A stretch of 64,000 nucleotides of DNA from Enterococcus caccae ATCC BAA-1240 (GCF_000407145.1 NZ_KE136472.1:1-64000); one strand, 5' to 3'; numbered from the stretch's first letter, positions 8,214 to 18,162 are shown. Notes: generated by a model from the sequence alone, not told the origin. Program-made: numbers and translations.

Positions 8214-8951
8214 ATGGAATTAAAAGGGAAAAACGTATTTGTTACAGGAAGTACACGAGGCATTGGAAAGGCTGTTGCTCAAGCTTTTGCTAAGGCTGGA
8301 GCAAATGTTGCCTTGAATGGGCGTGGGGAAATCAGTTCTGATCAGATTTCCGAATTGGAATCATTTGGTGTTAAATGTATTGGCGTATCTGGCGATATCG
8401 CTAATTTTGAATCAGCTGGGGAAATGATACAGGCTGTTGTTGACGGTTTAGGATCAATTGATATTTTAATCAATAATGCTGGAATCACAAATGATAAATT
8501 AATGTTGAGAATGTCAGAGGAAGATTTCACCCGTTGTATCCAAATCAATTTAACGGGCACTTTTAACATGACGCAACATGCAATCAAACGAATGATGAAA
8601 CAACGTAGCGGAACAATTATAAACATGTCAAGTGTTTCTGGATTGATTGGAAATATCGGACAAGCTAATTATGCTGCAAGTAAAGCCGGAGTAATCGGGT
8701 TTACAAAATCGGTTGCAAGAGAAGTAGCAGCAAGAGGAATTACGTGCAATGCAATTGCACCTGGCTTTATCGAAACCGAAATGACAGAAGTTTTATCTGA
8801 TAAAGTAAAGGAACAAATGAATCAACAGATCCCATTACAAACGTTTGGTCAAGTAGAAGATATCGCAAATGCAGCGATCTTTTTGGCAAGCAGTCCATAT
8901 ATTACTGGCCAAGTATTAAATGTTGACGGTGGTTTAGTCATGCACGGCTAA
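8214..8951 (+). CDS. fabG: 3-oxoacyl-ACP reductase
   Basis: NADPH-dependent reduction of 3-ketoacyl-ACP. This is a 245-residue classical short-chain dehydrogenase. It has the cofactor motif TGSTRGIG (11-18), NNAG (87-90), and the catalytic triad S140, Y153 and K157 (YAASK). ATG 8214 follows GGGAGG within the end of fabD. The FabG C-terminal signature TGQVLNVDGG is intact. Confidence 0.95.
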   Translation: MELKGKNVFVTGSTRGIGKAVAQAFAKAGANVALNGRGEISSDQISELESFGVKCIGVSGDIANFESAGEMIQAVVDGLGSIDILINNAGITNDKLMLRMSEEDFTRCIQINLTGTFNMTQHAIKRMMKQRSGTIINMSSVSGLIGNIGQANYAASKAGVIGFTKSVAREVAARGITCNAIAPGFIETEMTEVLSDKVKEQMNQQIPLQTFGQVEDIANAAIFLASSPYITGQVLNVDGGLVMHG

Positions 8952-8977
8952 TGAACAAGCTTGAAAGGAGCGATCGA

Positions 8978-10213
8978 ATGAATCGCGTAGTGATTACAGG
9001 TTATGGCGTAGCCTCCCCAATTGGGAATAACGCAGAAACCTTTTTAGAAAGTTTACAAACAGGAAAAAACGGAATTGGACCGATTACAAAATTTGATGCC
9101 ACCGAAACAGGCATTACATTAGCAGCAGAAGTCAAAGATTTTCCATTCGATAAATATTTTGCTAAAAAAGATGCTAAAAGAATGGATTTATTTTCTCTTT
9201 ATGGTATCTATGCAGCACTGGAAGCGATGGAAATGAGTAAATTAGATACAGAGCAAATCGATGTTGACCGTTTTGGGGTCATGGTTGGTTCTGGTATTGG
9301 TGGACTTCAAACGATCCAAGACCAAGTGACTCGAATGCGTGAAAAAGGTCCAAAAAGAGTAGCCCCGCTATTCATACCAATGGCAATTGGGAACATGGCG
9401 GCAGGCAATATCGCTTTACGTGTGGGTGCAAGAGGAACTTGTACTGCAACAGTTACGGCCTGTGCTACGGCGAACAATTCAATCGGTGAAGCTTTTAGAA
9501 ATATTAAACATGGTTATTCTGATGTTTTACTAGCAGGGGGAACAGAAGCTTCCATTACTGAGATAGGTATTGCAGGTTTTGCTTCGTTAACTGCTGTAAC
9601 TTCTGAAGAAAATCCAAATAGAGGTTCGATTCCCTTTGACAAAGACCGTAGTGGTTTTGTGATGGGAGAAGGAGCAGGTATTCTAGTTCTTGAGTCATTG
9701 GAACATGCTCAAAATAGAGGCGCCAAGATTTTGGGAGAGATTGTTGGTTATGGTTCAAATTGTGATGCGTATCATATGACTTCTCCTAGACCTGACGGAA
9801 GTGGTGCCGCTAAAGCCATGAAACTAGCAATCGAAGAAGCGGCAATCGACACTTCTAAAATAGGGTATATCAATGCTCACGGTACAAGTACACCATCAAA
9901 TGATGTTGCGGAAACTAAAGCAATTCAAACGGCATTGGGCGAAGCTTCTAAAAATGTTCGTGTCAGCAGTACGAAAAGTATGACTGGACACTCATTAGGT
10001 GCAACTGGTGGTATTGAAGCAATTGCTACTTTGAATGCTTTACAACATCAATTTATTCCACCAACGATCAATGTTGAAGAGCTTGATGAAGCTATTGAAA
10101 TAAATATCGTTACAAATGAAAGTCAGAAACATGAATTTGATTATGCTTTAACAAATTCATTCGGCTTTGGTGGTCATAATGCAGTACTTTGTTTAAAACG
10201 TTGGGAGGATTAA
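8978..10213 (+). CDS. fabF: 3-oxoacyl-ACP synthase II
   Basis: Elongating condensing enzyme that extends acyl-ACP with malonyl-ACP. The 411-residue thiolase-fold protein has the C-H-H triad at C162 (TACATANNS), H301 (AHGTSTPSND) and H338 (GHSLGATGG). The open frame begins at ATG 8951, overlapping the fabG stop. AAAGGAG at 8964-8970 clearly selects ATG 8978 (MNRVVITGYG), which matches the usual FabF N terminus. It precedes accB by one base after the stop codon. Confidence 0.95.
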   Translation: MNRVVITGYGVASPIGNNAETFLESLQTGKNGIGPITKFDATETGITLAAEVKDFPFDKYFAKKDAKRMDLFSLYGIYAALEAMEMSKLDTEQIDVDRFGVMVGSGIGGLQTIQDQVTRMREKGPKRVAPLFIPMAIGNMAAGNIALRVGARGTCTATVTACATANNSIGEAFRNIKHGYSDVLLAGGTEASITEIGIAGFASLTAVTSEENPNRGSIPFDKDRSGFVMGEGAGILVLESLEHAQNRGAKILGEIVGYGSNCDAYHMTSPRPDGSGAAKAMKLAIEEAAIDTSKIGYINAHGTSTPSNDVAETKAIQTALGEASKNVRVSSTKSMTGHSLGATGGIEAIATLNALQHQFIPPTINVEELDEAIEINIVTNESQKHEFDYALTNSFGFGGHNAVLCLKRWED

Positions 10214-10214
10214 G

Positions 10215-10706
10215 ATGGATATCAATGAAGTGAAAGAGCTATTAACACAATTTGACCAATCAACATTAACAGAATTTGACCTTAGGGAAGGTTCGTTTGG
10301 TCTTTATATGAATAAAAATAAAGTAACGCAAAAATCATCAAATGAAGTAAAACAAGTAACTGACAGTAACGTAGTAAGTCAAGGAACACCAGAAGTCTTA
10401 AGTCAAACAGTAGAAGTAAAAGAAACTGTAAATGAGACTGTAAAAAATGAACCAAAACCAGAAAATACAGAAGAAATTATTTCTCCAATCGTAGGAGTTG
10501 TGTACTTAAAACCTGCACCAGATAAAGAAAACTTTAAGCAAGTAGGCGATTCAGTAAAAAAAGGTGAGGTCGTTTGTATTGTTGAAGCGATGAAACTGAT
10601 GAATGAAATCACCTCAACTATAGATGGTGTGATCACGGAAGTCTTGATACAAAATGAAGATGTTGTTGAATACAATCAACCGCTATTCCGTGTAGCGACT
10701 TCTTAA
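10215..10706 (+). CDS. accB: Biotin carboxyl carrier protein of acetyl-CoA carboxylase
   Basis: Carries biotin between the carboxylase and transferase parts of acetyl-CoA carboxylase. The protein has 163 residues: an N-terminal docking segment, a charged linker rich in V, E, T and N (about 40-88), and a C-terminal biotinyl domain with EAMK, biotin being attached to K127. ATG 10215 is one base after the fabF stop and uses GGGAGG at the end of fabF, so the two are probably translationally coupled. Confidence 0.95.
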   Translation: MDINEVKELLTQFDQSTLTEFDLREGSFGLYMNKNKVTQKSSNEVKQVTDSNVVSQGTPEVLSQTVEVKETVNETVKNEPKPENTEEIISPIVGVVYLKPAPDKENFKQVGDSVKKGEVVCIVEAMKLMNEITSTIDGVITEVLIQNEDVVEYNQPLFRVATS

Positions 10707-10749
10707 AATTAAATTTGCTGCAGAAAGAATACCAAGACAAATAAAGGCT

Positions 10750-10817
10750 CAACGAACACTTCGTTCGTTGTACTGTTTAACGTCAGCTCATAAAATATAT
10801 TCGCTGTGTTTCACAGC
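10750..10817 (+). repeat. Two short hairpins ahead of fabZ
   Basis: CAACGAAC/GTTCGTTG (10750-10757 and 10763-10770, loop ACTTC) and GCTGTG/CACAGC (10803-10808 and 10812-10817) lie in the accB-fabZ gap. The second ends one base before the fabZ Shine-Dalgarno. Neither has a T-run, so they are more likely mRNA-processing or translation-tuning structures than terminators. Confidence 0.45.
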
Positions 10818-10830
10818 AAAGGAGTGTAGT

Positions 10831-11250
10831 ATGAATATTCAAGAAATCAAAGAAATTATACCCCATCGATATCCTTTTTTACTGTTAGACACTGTGGAAG
10901 AAATCGTTGTGGGTGAAAAAGTTATCGCCAAAAAAAATGTCACGATCAATGAGCCTTTTTTTCAAGGACATTTTCCTGGTGAGCCTGTTATGCCAGGGGT
11001 TCTGATTCTTGAAGCATTGGCACAAGCAGGAGCTGTAGCATTATTGTCTATACCTGATTTTAAAGGTAAAACCGCTTATTTTGGCGGTATTGATAAAGCC
11101 AAATTTAGACAAAAAGTTGTTCCAGGAGATACTTTGATGTTAGAAGTAGAAATTATGAAAGTAAAATCAAGAGCCGGTATTGGCAAAGGAACTGCGACTG
11201 TGAATGGGAAAAAAGTAGCGGAAGCAGAATTGACCTTTATGATTGGATAG
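10831..11250 (+). CDS. fabZ: 3-hydroxyacyl-ACP dehydratase
   Basis: Dehydrates 3-hydroxyacyl-ACP to trans-2-enoyl-ACP. This is a 139-residue hot-dog-fold protein. The catalytic histidine is H47 in [11 protein letters not shown] and the catalytic glutamate is E61 in LILEALAQ. The frame is open from 10768, but AAAGGAG at 10818-10824 and the usual FabZ length select ATG 10831 ([16 protein letters not shown]). Enterococci usually keep a second dehydratase-isomerase, FabN, elsewhere for unsaturated fatty acids. Position in the long acc-fab operon marks this copy as the elongation enzyme. Confidence 0.93.
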   Translation: MNIQEIKEIIPHRYPFLLLDTVEEIVVGEKVIAKKNVTINEPFFQGHFPGEPVMPGVLILEALAQAGAVALLSIPDFKGKTAYFGGIDKAKFRQKVVPGDTLMLEVEIMKVKSRAGIGKGTATVNGKKVAEAELTFMIG

Positions 11251-11257
11251 GTGAGCT

Positions 11258-12628
11258 ATGTTTTCAAAAGTTTTAATTGCAAATAGAGGAGAAATCGCAG
11301 TTCGGATCATTCGCGCATGTCGTGAATTAGGCGTGCAGACCGTTGCCGTATACTCTGAAGCGGATAAAGAAGCGTTGCACACACAACTTGCAGATGAAGC
11401 AATTTGCATAGGGCCTGCGAAAGCAGCAGATTCTTATTTAAATGTTCAAAGTGTTTTAAGTGCGGCTATCGTAACGAATGCAGAAGCGATTCACCCTGGT
11501 TTTGGTTTCTTATCAGAAAACAGCCAATTTGCGGCAATGTGTGAAGAGTGCAATATTACCTTTATCGGTCCAAAAGCAGCAACGATTGATGCAATGGGCA
11601 ATAAAATCAATGCACGTGAATTGATGCAAAAAGCCAAAGTACCGGTTATTCCTGGAAGTACTGGTGTGATCAGTTCTGTTGAAGAAGCTTTAAAAATTGC
11701 TGATGATATAGGTTATCCTGTTATGCTGAAAGCAGCAGCTGGTGGCGGAGGTAAAGGAATTCGTAAAGTGATGAATAAAGAAGAACTACCTCAGCACTTT
11801 ACTTCTGCTCAACAAGAAGCAAAAGCAGCTTTTGGTAATGATGATATGTACTTGGAAAAAATTATTTATCCAGCACGTCATATTGAAGTACAAATTTTAG
11901 GTGATCAGTATGGACATGTGATTCATTTGGGCGAACGAGATTGTTCTTTACAAAGAAATAATCAAAAAGTTCTTGAAGAATCGCCATCGATCGCAATCTC
12001 ACCTGAAAAACGTCAATTGTTAGGTGAAACGGCTGTGCGTGCAGCAAAAGCTGTTCAGTATGAAAATGCTGGAACAATCGAATTTTTGATGGATAAATCT
12101 GGTGAATTTTATTTTATGGAAATGAATACTCGAATTCAAGTTGAACATCCTGTTACTGAAATGGTGACAGGGATTGATCTTGTCAAAGCACAGTTACAAG
12201 TGGCTTCTGGTGAAGAATTAGCGTATACACAAGAAGATATCATGATTTCAGGACATGCAATTGAATGTCGAATCAATGCAGAAAATCCTGCCTTTAATTT
12301 TGCGCCATCTCCTGGGAAAATCAATAATTTACTACTTCCAAGTGGAGGCATGGGTTTAAGAGTTGATAGTGCGATGTATTCAGGCTATACGATTCCGCCT
12401 TACTATGATTCGATGATTGCTAAAGTGATTGTACATGGAAATGACCGGATGGATGCGCTGATGAAGATGCAGCGGGCGTTGCATGAGATCGTAACAGATG
12501 GAATCATCACGAATGCAGAATTTCAGCTAGATCTGATCACGCATGAAAATGTATTAGCTGGTGAGTATGATACTAGCTTTTTACAAGAAACATTTTTACC
12601 AAATTGGGAACCAGAAAGCGATAATTAA
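11258..12628 (+). CDS. accC: Acetyl-CoA carboxylase, biotin carboxylase subunit
   Basis: ATP-dependent carboxylation of biotin on AccB. The 456-residue ATP-grasp enzyme begins with [18 protein letters not shown]. It shows the glycine-rich ATP loop [13 protein letters not shown], the [10 protein letters not shown] segment and the metal/biotin region [16 protein letters not shown]. The length is normal. ATG 11258 follows TAGGTGAG seven bases after fabZ. It lies between fabZ and accD in the same operon. Confidence 0.96.
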   Translation: MFSKVLIANRGEIAVRIIRACRELGVQTVAVYSEADKEALHTQLADEAICIGPAKAADSYLNVQSVLSAAIVTNAEAIHPGFGFLSENSQFAAMCEECNITFIGPKAATIDAMGNKINARELMQKAKVPVIPGSTGVISSVEEALKIADDIGYPVMLKAAAGGGGKGIRKVMNKEELPQHFTSAQQEAKAAFGNDDMYLEKIIYPARHIEVQILGDQYGHVIHLGERDCSLQRNNQKVLEESPSIAISPEKRQLLGETAVRAAKAVQYENAGTIEFLMDKSGEFYFMEMNTRIQVEHPVTEMVTGIDLVKAQLQVASGEELAYTQEDIMISGHAIECRINAENPAFNFAPSPGKINNLLLPSGGMGLRVDSAMYSGYTIPPYYDSMIAKVIVHGNDRMDALMKMQRALHEIVTDGIITNAEFQLDLITHENVLAGEYDTSFLQETFLPNWEPESDN

Positions 12629-12642
12629 AAAGGAGCAAGTGT

Positions 12643-13509
12643 ATGGCTTTATTTAAAAAGAAAAACTACATTCGAATCAATCCGAATCGCACAGGCGACC
12701 AATCTTCCGTAAAAAAACCGACAGTTCCAGATAACATGTGGGCCAAATGTCCTTGTTGCAAACGCACGCTATACACAAAAGATATGGGGGCAGAAAAAGT
12801 CTGCCCTTATTGTGGTTATAGCTTTAGAATTGGTGCTTGGGAACGCCTTGCCTTGACGGTAGATGAGAAGAGTTTTGAAGAATGGGATACAGATTTAGTC
12901 ACTAAAGATCCGTTAAATTTTCCTGATTATTTGGATAAAATCGCTATTATGCAGGAAAAGACAGAATTGCATGAAGCAGTTTTGACGGGGAAAGCTAGAA
13001 TAGATGGTCAAGAAATAGGTATTGGTGTGATGGACGCCAATTTTATTATGGGAAGTATGGGAACTGTTGTAGGTGAGAAGATCACTCGTTTATTTGAACG
13101 TGCAACGGAACAGTGCTTACCAGTGATCATTTTTACTGCTTCAGGTGGAGCGCGAATGCAGGAAGGGATTTTTTCTCTGATGCAGATGGCAAAAATCTCT
13201 GGTGCACTTAAACGACATAGTAATGCAGGATTGCTGTATATTACTGTATTGACGGATCCAACCACTGGTGGTGTCACAGCTAGTTTTGCGATGGATGGCG
13301 ATGTTATAATAGCCGAGCCTCAAAGTTTGATCGGGTTTGCAGGCCGCCGAGTAATCGAACAAACGATCCGTCAAGAGTTGCCAGATGATTTCCAAAAAGC
13401 TGAGTTTTTATTGGATCATGGATTTGTTGATAAAATTGTTCCTAGAAATCAGTTGCAGGAAGTACTTAGTAGATTAGTCAAGATTCATACGATGAAAGGG
13501 TGGAAATAG
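12643..13509 (+). CDS. accD: Acetyl-CoA carboxylase, carboxyltransferase beta subunit
   Basis: With AccA it transfers the carboxyl group from biotin to acetyl-CoA to give malonyl-CoA. The protein has 288 residues with an N-terminal four-cysteine zinc ribbon (C36, C39, C54, C57) and a crotonase-like carboxyltransferase core with SGGARMQEG and the oxyanion stretch [13 protein letters not shown] 12643 follows AAGGAG. Its 3' end overlaps the ribosome site of accA. Confidence 0.95.
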   Translation: MALFKKKNYIRINPNRTGDQSSVKKPTVPDNMWAKCPCCKRTLYTKDMGAEKVCPYCGYSFRIGAWERLALTVDEKSFEEWDTDLVTKDPLNFPDYLDKIAIMQEKTELHEAVLTGKARIDGQEIGIGVMDANFIMGSMGTVVGEKITRLFERATEQCLPVIIFTASGGARMQEGIFSLMQMAKISGALKRHSNAGLLYITVLTDPTTGGVTASFAMDGDVIIAEPQSLIGFAGRRVIEQTIRQELPDDFQKAEFLLDHGFVDKIVPRNQLQEVLSRLVKIHTMKGWK

Positions 13510-13511
13510 CG

Positions 13512-14297
13512 ATGGAAAAAACAGCCAATGATATTGTCACTCTAGCTCGAGCACAAGATCGTTATACTACCTTAGAGTATATTGCTGCCATCTTTGATGA
13601 CTTTATTGAGTTTCATGGAGACCGTTATTTTGGCGATGATTTAGCTGTTGTAGGTGGTATTGCAACATTAGAAGAAAAACCAGTAACAATCGTTGGAATC
13701 CAAAAAGGACGTAACTTACCTGAAAATATTGAGCGGAATTTTGGTGCACCGCATCCAGAAGGTTATCGTAAAGCCTTGCGTTTAATGAAGCAAGCAGAAA
13801 AATTTGGCCGTCCGGTTGTTACGTTTATCAATACTGCTGGCGCTTATTGCGGAATTGAAGCGGAAGAACGTGGTGAAGGGGAAGCAATCGCTCGAAATTT
13901 GATAGAAATGGCTGATTTAAGTGTGCCAATCATCGCAATCATCATTGGTGAAGGTGGCAGTGGTGGCGCATTAGCACTTGCTGTAGCAGATGAAGTTTGG
14001 ATGTTGGAGCATACGATTTACGCGGTTTTATCACCAGAGGGATTTGCCTCGATTCTCTGGAAAGACGGAAGTCGAGCTAAAGAAGCAGCAGAATTAATGA
14101 AAATTACAGCGACAGAATTAAAAGAATTAACAATCATTGATCGAGTGATTCCAGAAGAAATGAATGGCGAAGCATTAGAACAAACAAAAATCAATCGAAT
14201 GATTCAAAAAGCACTTATTAGTCAATTTTCTGAGCTTTCAAAATGGGAGACCGAAATTCTATTGGAAAAGCGTTATCAAAGATTCCGAAAATTTTAA
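13512..14297 (+). CDS. accA: Acetyl-CoA carboxylase, carboxyltransferase alpha subunit
   Basis: Partner of AccD in the carboxyltransferase. The 261-residue crotonase-fold protein has GDRYFGDD near the N terminus, the [15 protein letters not shown] helix and the conserved [13 protein letters not shown] oxyanion region. The frame is open from GTG 13500, but ATG 13512, two bases after the accD stop, sits eight bases behind GGGTGG and matches the usual N terminus MEKTANDIV. It is the last gene of the fab-acc operon, and a long hairpin terminator follows at 14389. Confidence 0.94.
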   Translation: MEKTANDIVTLARAQDRYTTLEYIAAIFDDFIEFHGDRYFGDDLAVVGGIATLEEKPVTIVGIQKGRNLPENIERNFGAPHPEGYRKALRLMKQAEKFGRPVVTFINTAGAYCGIEAEERGEGEAIARNLIEMADLSVPIIAIIIGEGGSGGALALAVADEVWMLEHTIYAVLSPEGFASILWKDGSRAKEAAELMKITATELKELTIIDRVIPEEMNGEALEQTKINRMIQKALISQFSELSKWETEILLEKRYQRFRKF

Positions 14298-14336
14298 AGA
14301 AAATCGAAAATTTCTTATTAGAATAAGTAAAAGTAT

Positions 14337-14388
14337 GAGGTTGGGACAGAATACGTGGCTGCTTCTCCCGCTTTTTATTCGATTTTTA
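14337..14388 (+). repeat. Short copy of the intergenic 'GAGG(C/T)TGGGACA' repeat
   Basis: GAGGTTGGGACAGAA begins this copy, followed by GCTTCTCCCGCTTTTTATTCG. The same opening and the GCTTCT/TTTATTC parts recur at 43111, 46982 and 58211. Here it sits just before the terminator of the fab operon. Confidence 0.55.
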
Positions 14389-14436
14389 AGGGTTCAAGAT
14401 ATAACTTTTATAGTTATATCTTGAACCCTGTTTTTA
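14389..14436 (+). terminator. Terminator of the fab-acc operon
   Basis: An 18-bp perfect stem (14389-14406 with 14412-14429, loop TTTAT) starts with AGGGTTCAAGATATAAC and is followed by GTTTTTATTTG. The remaining gap to 14694 is very AT-rich, with nothing else recognised. Confidence 0.93.
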
Positions 14437-14694
14437 TTTGTTATTATTTGTACTAAATAATTATGTATAAATTAGGAAAAATGTATATTTCTAATAATAT
14501 AACAAACGTAATAAATTTAGAAAGGTAATACAATAAAAAGAGAATTAAGTTATAAATTTCATACATTTCTAAATGTTTAAGTTACTGTTACAAAGAACGA
14601 TTTCTCCTTTTTTTTGTAGATATCTTTGATAATATAGAGTGAGTTTGGTACAGCTGACCAAACGTTAATAATTTACTAGAGAAGGAGAAGATAA

Positions 14695-15129
14695 GTGATG
14701 AAAAAATTAGCTATTTTAGGAAGTGTAATGGGCGTATTATTATTTGGTGCATTCACTCAAGGAACATCTGTAGAAGCAACAACTGTAAGTCAACCGGTAA
14801 AAAGTGAAATGGCTTTTCTTAAGTCTGGCACCCCTGAATTTACGAAAGAAGAGATTCAACAGACAAATGCTTTAAAAACTTTTAAAGGGGATACAATCAT
14901 CCTGACGTCAATCAATCCAAATCCAAAATATGAATTGAAAATTGGTGAAATTGATACTAAAGGGACTGGCTTTTACAATGTACAGCCTGTAAAATTGAAT
15001 AAGATTGATCCTCAACTTTCTTTGATTAATGTTTCAAAAACGCTAAATGAAAGTATGTTTATCATGTTTTACGTAGAAAAATCAAATCCTAATGTTACAG
15101 TGGATTATTTCTTCGTCAAGGAAATATAA
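14695..15129 (+). CDS. Small secreted protein of unknown function
   Basis: I do not recognise this 144-residue protein. It opens with a clear signal peptide (KKLAILGSVMGVLLFGAF, then TSVEA as a likely cleavage site near residue 29). The mature part of about 115 residues has alternating hydrophobic and polar stretches suggesting beta strands, no cysteine, no LPXTG and no WxL motif. GTG 14695 and ATG 14698 are both possible starts behind AAGGAG (14682-14687). It is monocistronic, lying between the fab terminator and a repeat-rich gap. It is probably released or loosely wall-associated. Confidence 0.75.
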   Translation: MMKKLAILGSVMGVLLFGAFTQGTSVEATTVSQPVKSEMAFLKSGTPEFTKEEIQQTNALKTFKGDTIILTSINPNPKYELKIGEIDTKGTGFYNVQPVKLNKIDPQLSLINVSKTLNESMFIMFYVEKSNPNVTVDYFFVKEI

Positions 15130-15170
15130 TCAGATAATTAAATAAGAAACAACTAAGACGACATATTAAA

Positions 15171-15225
15171 ATCTGAGAAATAAGCAAGGGCCTACGAAAA
15201 TTGGACGTCAGCTTATTTCAGAGAT
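15171..15225 (+). repeat. Imperfect inverted repeat in the gap after the secreted protein
   Basis: ATCTGAGAAATAAGC (15171-15185) pairs with GCTTATTTCAGAGAT (15211-15225) with two mismatches. The GAAATAAGCTGA-like core recalls a module of the intergenic repeat family seen at 43111 and 46982, so this may be a decayed copy. Confidence 0.45.
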
Positions 15226-15314
15226 CGTCAACTCATAGTGCTTTAGAGTATAGAAGTTGATATGGTTGAATCAGAGTGTAGTATCTTCTTTAGTTGTACC
15301 GTTTATTGGATTTT

Positions 15315-15362
15315 AGGGGTATGAGACATAACTTTTATAGTTATATCTCATACCCCTTTTTT
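15315..15362 (+). terminator. Terminator in the 15130-15516 gap
   Basis: AGGGGTATGAGA and TCTCATACCCCT flank an ATAAC/GTTAT inner stem and a TTTTATA loop, then a T-run. The inner part is nearly the same as in the terminator at 14389. The rest of the gap holds a TATAAT at 15447-15452 that may serve yqeG. Confidence 0.88.
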
Positions 15363-15516
15363 AGATTTTAATTCGGCAGAGAAAGTTTTTAGTTATGATT
15401 ATGAGTATCAGACGAATAAAAAGATGAAATTTTATTAAAAATAGCGTATAATCAAGAAGCGAATAACAAAATGGGGAGCCTATATGTTGCTCCTCTTTTA
15501 CTATTAAGGAGATAAT

Positions 15517-16044
15517 ATGTTTTCAAAATATAAACCAACATGGATGGTTGATGCGATTTACAAAATCACACCCAACCAACTAAAAAAATTAGGAATCAAC
15601 GCTGTTCTGACTGATTTAGATAATACCTTGATTGCTTGGGATAATCCTGATGGAACAGAAGAGCTATTGACGTGGATCTTAGAAATGAAAAATGCTGGAA
15701 TTCCAGTTGTGGTAGTATCAAATAATAAGTCTAGCCGAATTAAACGAGCAGTTGAGAAGTTTGAATTAGATTATGTATCTAGAGCATTAAAGCCATCAAC
15801 TAGAGGGTTTAAAGAGGCACAAAAGAAGCTAAATATGAAACCAGAAGAATTAGTAATGGTCGGTGATCAGATCATGACCGATATTCGAGGGGCCAATGCT
15901 GCTGGAATTAGAAATATTTTAGTTCGTCCAATTGTTGATACTGATGGGTGGAATACAAGAATCAATCGTTTTTTTGAACGAAAAATTATGAAGCATTTAG
16001 CAAAGAAACATCCAGATATGCTATGGAAAGGCGGACTAGAATGA
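15517..16044 (+). CDS. YqeG-family HAD phosphatase (IIIA type)
   Basis: A 175-residue haloacid-dehalogenase-like phosphatase of the YqeG group. Motif I is LTDLDNTLIAWD, motif II is VVVSNN, and the distal acidic motif is MVGDQIMTDIRGAN. The physiological substrate is not established. ATG 15517 follows AAGGAG. Its stop overlaps the yqeH start (ATGA at 16041-16044). It is the first gene of the conserved yqeG-yqeH-yhbY-nadD-yqeK-rsfS cluster that links ribosome assembly with NAD synthesis in Firmicutes. Confidence 0.9.
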   Translation: MFSKYKPTWMVDAIYKITPNQLKKLGINAVLTDLDNTLIAWDNPDGTEELLTWILEMKNAGIPVVVVSNNKSSRIKRAVEKFELDYVSRALKPSTRGFKEAQKKLNMKPEELVMVGDQIMTDIRGANAAGIRNILVRPIVDTDGWNTRINRFFERKIMKHLAKKHPDMLWKGGLE

Positions 16045-17156
16045 GCGAACAAGAAGCAATTCAATGTATTGGTTGTGGAGCAGTCATTCAAACAGAGGAT
16101 AAAGATGAACTAGGTTATACGCCTAAGGCTGCGTTTGAAAAAGGTATAGAGACAGGAGAAGTCTATTGCCAACGCTGTTTCCGTTTGAGACATTATAATG
16201 ACATTCAAGATGTTCAATTGACGGATGATGACTTTTTACGTTTATTGAATGAACTAGGCAAAGAAGATGCGTTGATTGTAAATGTAGTTGATATTTTTGA
16301 TTTTAATGGATCATTAATCCCAGGTTTACATCGTTTTATTGGGGATAATCCAGTATTGATGGTAGGAAACAAAGTCGATATTCTCCCAAAATCATTAAAG
16401 AAACCTAAAATGATTCAATGGATGAGAGAACGAGCACATGAAGAAGGCTTACGCCCCGTTGATGTTTTACTAACTAGTGCCAAGAAACCTCATGAAATGG
16501 AAAATTTGCTTGAAATGATCGAAAAACATCGGGATGGCAAGGACGTTTATGTGGTTGGTGTGACTAATGTTGGAAAATCAACGTTGATCAATCAAATCAT
16601 CAAGCAGACTGCTGGTGTTCAAGATGTTATTACAACGTCACAATTTCCAGGAACGACATTAGATAAAATTGAAATTCCTTTAGATGATGGACATTTCTTG
16701 ATCGATACACCAGGAATCATACATCGTCATCAAATGGCGCATTATCTAGGTAAAAAGGATTTAAAAATCATTGCACCACAAAAAGAAATCAAGCCGAAAG
16801 TATACCAGTTAAATGCTGAACAAACATTGTTTTTAGGTGGATTAGCCCGTTTTGATTTTGTTCAAGGGGAGCGTAGCTCATTTATTGCCTATGTTTCAAA
16901 TGATTTATCCATTCATCGCACCAAGTTAGCAACAGCTGATGCTTTTTATGAAAAACATGTTGGGGGCTTATTACAACCGCCGCGTCCAGATGAAGTAGCT
17001 GAGTTTCCAGAGTTAGTTCGTTTTGAATTTTCAGTTAAAGAGAAGACAGATATCGTATTCGCTGGACTTGGTTGGATCACTGTAACAGAGCCTTGTGTAG
17101 TTGCTGGCTGGGCACCTAAAGGCGTTGATGTTTTAAGAAGAAAAGCCTTGATTTAA
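16041..17156 (+). CDS. yqeH: Ribosome-biogenesis GTPase YqeH
   Basis: A circularly permuted GTPase needed for 30S subunit assembly in Bacillus. The 371-residue protein begins with a zinc-finger-like CIGCGA...CQRC pair. The GTPase motifs then appear in permuted order: NKVD (G4) and SAK (G5) come before GVTNVGKST (G1, Walker A) and DTPG (G3). The frame runs from 16023, but ATG 16041 (MSEQEAIQCIGCG) matches the family and overlaps the yqeG stop by four bases, which suggests coupling. Confidence 0.94.
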   Translation: MSEQEAIQCIGCGAVIQTEDKDELGYTPKAAFEKGIETGEVYCQRCFRLRHYNDIQDVQLTDDDFLRLLNELGKEDALIVNVVDIFDFNGSLIPGLHRFIGDNPVLMVGNKVDILPKSLKKPKMIQWMRERAHEEGLRPVDVLLTSAKKPHEMENLLEMIEKHRDGKDVYVVGVTNVGKSTLINQIIKQTAGVQDVITTSQFPGTTLDKIEIPLDDGHFLIDTPGIIHRHQMAHYLGKKDLKIIAPQKEIKPKVYQLNAEQTLFLGGLARFDFVQGERSSFIAYVSNDLSIHRTKLATADAFYEKHVGGLLQPPRPDEVAEFPELVRFEFSVKEKTDIVFAGLGWITVTEPCVVAGWAPKGVDVLRRKALI

Positions 17157-17187
17157 TTATAAGTGAAAATAGAGAGAAGGAAAATTA

Positions 17188-17499
17188 GTGGATTTAAGAG
17201 GAAAACAAAAGCGTTTTTTACGTAGTCAAGCGCACCATTTACAACCGATTTTTCAAATTGGTAAAGGTGGCTTGAATTCTGCGATGGTAGTACAGATCAA
17301 CGAAGCGTTAGAAAAACGTGAATTAATCAAAGTCACTTTACTACAAAATACGGATGAAATCGCTGAAGATGTAGCGGAAGCGCTAAAAGCAGATATTCAT
17401 TGCGATATCGTTCAAATCATTGGACGCGTATTAGTATTATTTAAACCGTCATCTAACGAAAAATATCAAAAGATCTCTAAAGAAGTTAAAGCAATTTAA
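17188..17499 (+). CDS. yhbY: YhbY-family RNA-binding protein (CRM domain)
   Basis: A 103-residue single CRM/KH-like domain protein bound to ribosomal precursor particles in relatives. It shows the basic N terminus LRGKQKRFLRSQAH, the GKGGL loop (IFQIGKGGLN) typical of CRM domains, and the closing IGRVLVLFKPS. It starts at GTG 17188 after GAAGGA. It lies between yqeH and nadD, as in other Firmicutes, where an aroE gene may also be present; none is seen here. Confidence 0.93.
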   Translation: MDLRGKQKRFLRSQAHHLQPIFQIGKGGLNSAMVVQINEALEKRELIKVTLLQNTDEIAEDVAEALKADIHCDIVQIIGRVLVLFKPSSNEKYQKISKEVKAI

Positions 17500-17517
17500 A
17501 ACTTGGAGGTAACAAAA

Positions 17518-18162
17518 ATGGGGACAAATACGAATGCAGCATTAAGAGCAGAAGTAATTGTAGAAGAAGCAGAGCTTTTTCAAAAGCGTAAACAGGTAGG
17601 AATATTAGGTGGAAATTTTAATCCAGTTCATGTGGCTCATTTAGTAATGGCCGACCAAGTGCAACAACAACTTGGGTTGGACAAAGTCTATTTGATGCCT
17701 ACTTATTTGCCACCTCATGTAGATGAAAAAAAGACAATTGATAGCAAACATCGTTTGGCAATGCTGGAACTAGCAATTGAGGATAATCATAATCTAGCAG
17801 TTGAGCCGATAGAATTATTCCGTAAAGGGAAAAGTTATACGTATGATACAATGAAAGCTTTGACACAAAATAACCCGGATACAGATTATTATTTTATTAT
17901 TGGTGGAGACATGGTGGAATACTTACCAAAGTGGTATAAAATTGATGAGTTGTTAACGTTGATTAATTTTGTTGGTATTCGCCGACCTCACTATGGTACG
18001 ATCACGCCTTATCCGATTATGTGGGTGGACGTTCCTCAAATGGATATTAGTTCAACTCTAATCAGAGAAAAAGTCAAAAATGGTTGTTCTACACGCTACT
18101 TACTGCCTGATAGTGTGATACACTATATAGAAGAAAAGGAGCTGTATGTAGATGGATTTTAG
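17518..18162 (+). CDS. nadD: Nicotinate-nucleotide adenylyltransferase
   Basis: Joins ATP and nicotinate mononucleotide to give deamido-NAD. The 214-residue nucleotidyltransferase has the GGNFNPVHVAH motif near residue 29 and the distal ISSTLIREKV motif. The frame is open from TTG 17503, but this TTG overlaps the ribosome site TTGGAGG. ATG 17518 is favoured. An N-terminal extension of about 25 residues before the catalytic motif is seen, longer than in many NadD proteins. The 3' end overlaps yqeK by 11 bases. Confidence 0.93.
   Translation: MGTNTNAALRAEVIVEEAELFQKRKQVGILGGNFNPVHVAHLVMADQVQQQLGLDKVYLMPTYLPPHVDEKKTIDSKHRLAMLELAIEDNHNLAVEPIELFRKGKSYTYDTMKALTQNNPDTDYYFIIGGDMVEYLPKWYKIDELLTLINFVGIRRPHYGTITPYPIMWVDVPQMDISSTLIREKVKNGCSTRYLLPDSVIHYIEEKELYVDGF

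Noticed and set aside
10741-10817. Terminator between accB and fabZ
   Set aside because: The two hairpins there have no T-runs, and the operon continues with fabZ and accCDA in the usual order.
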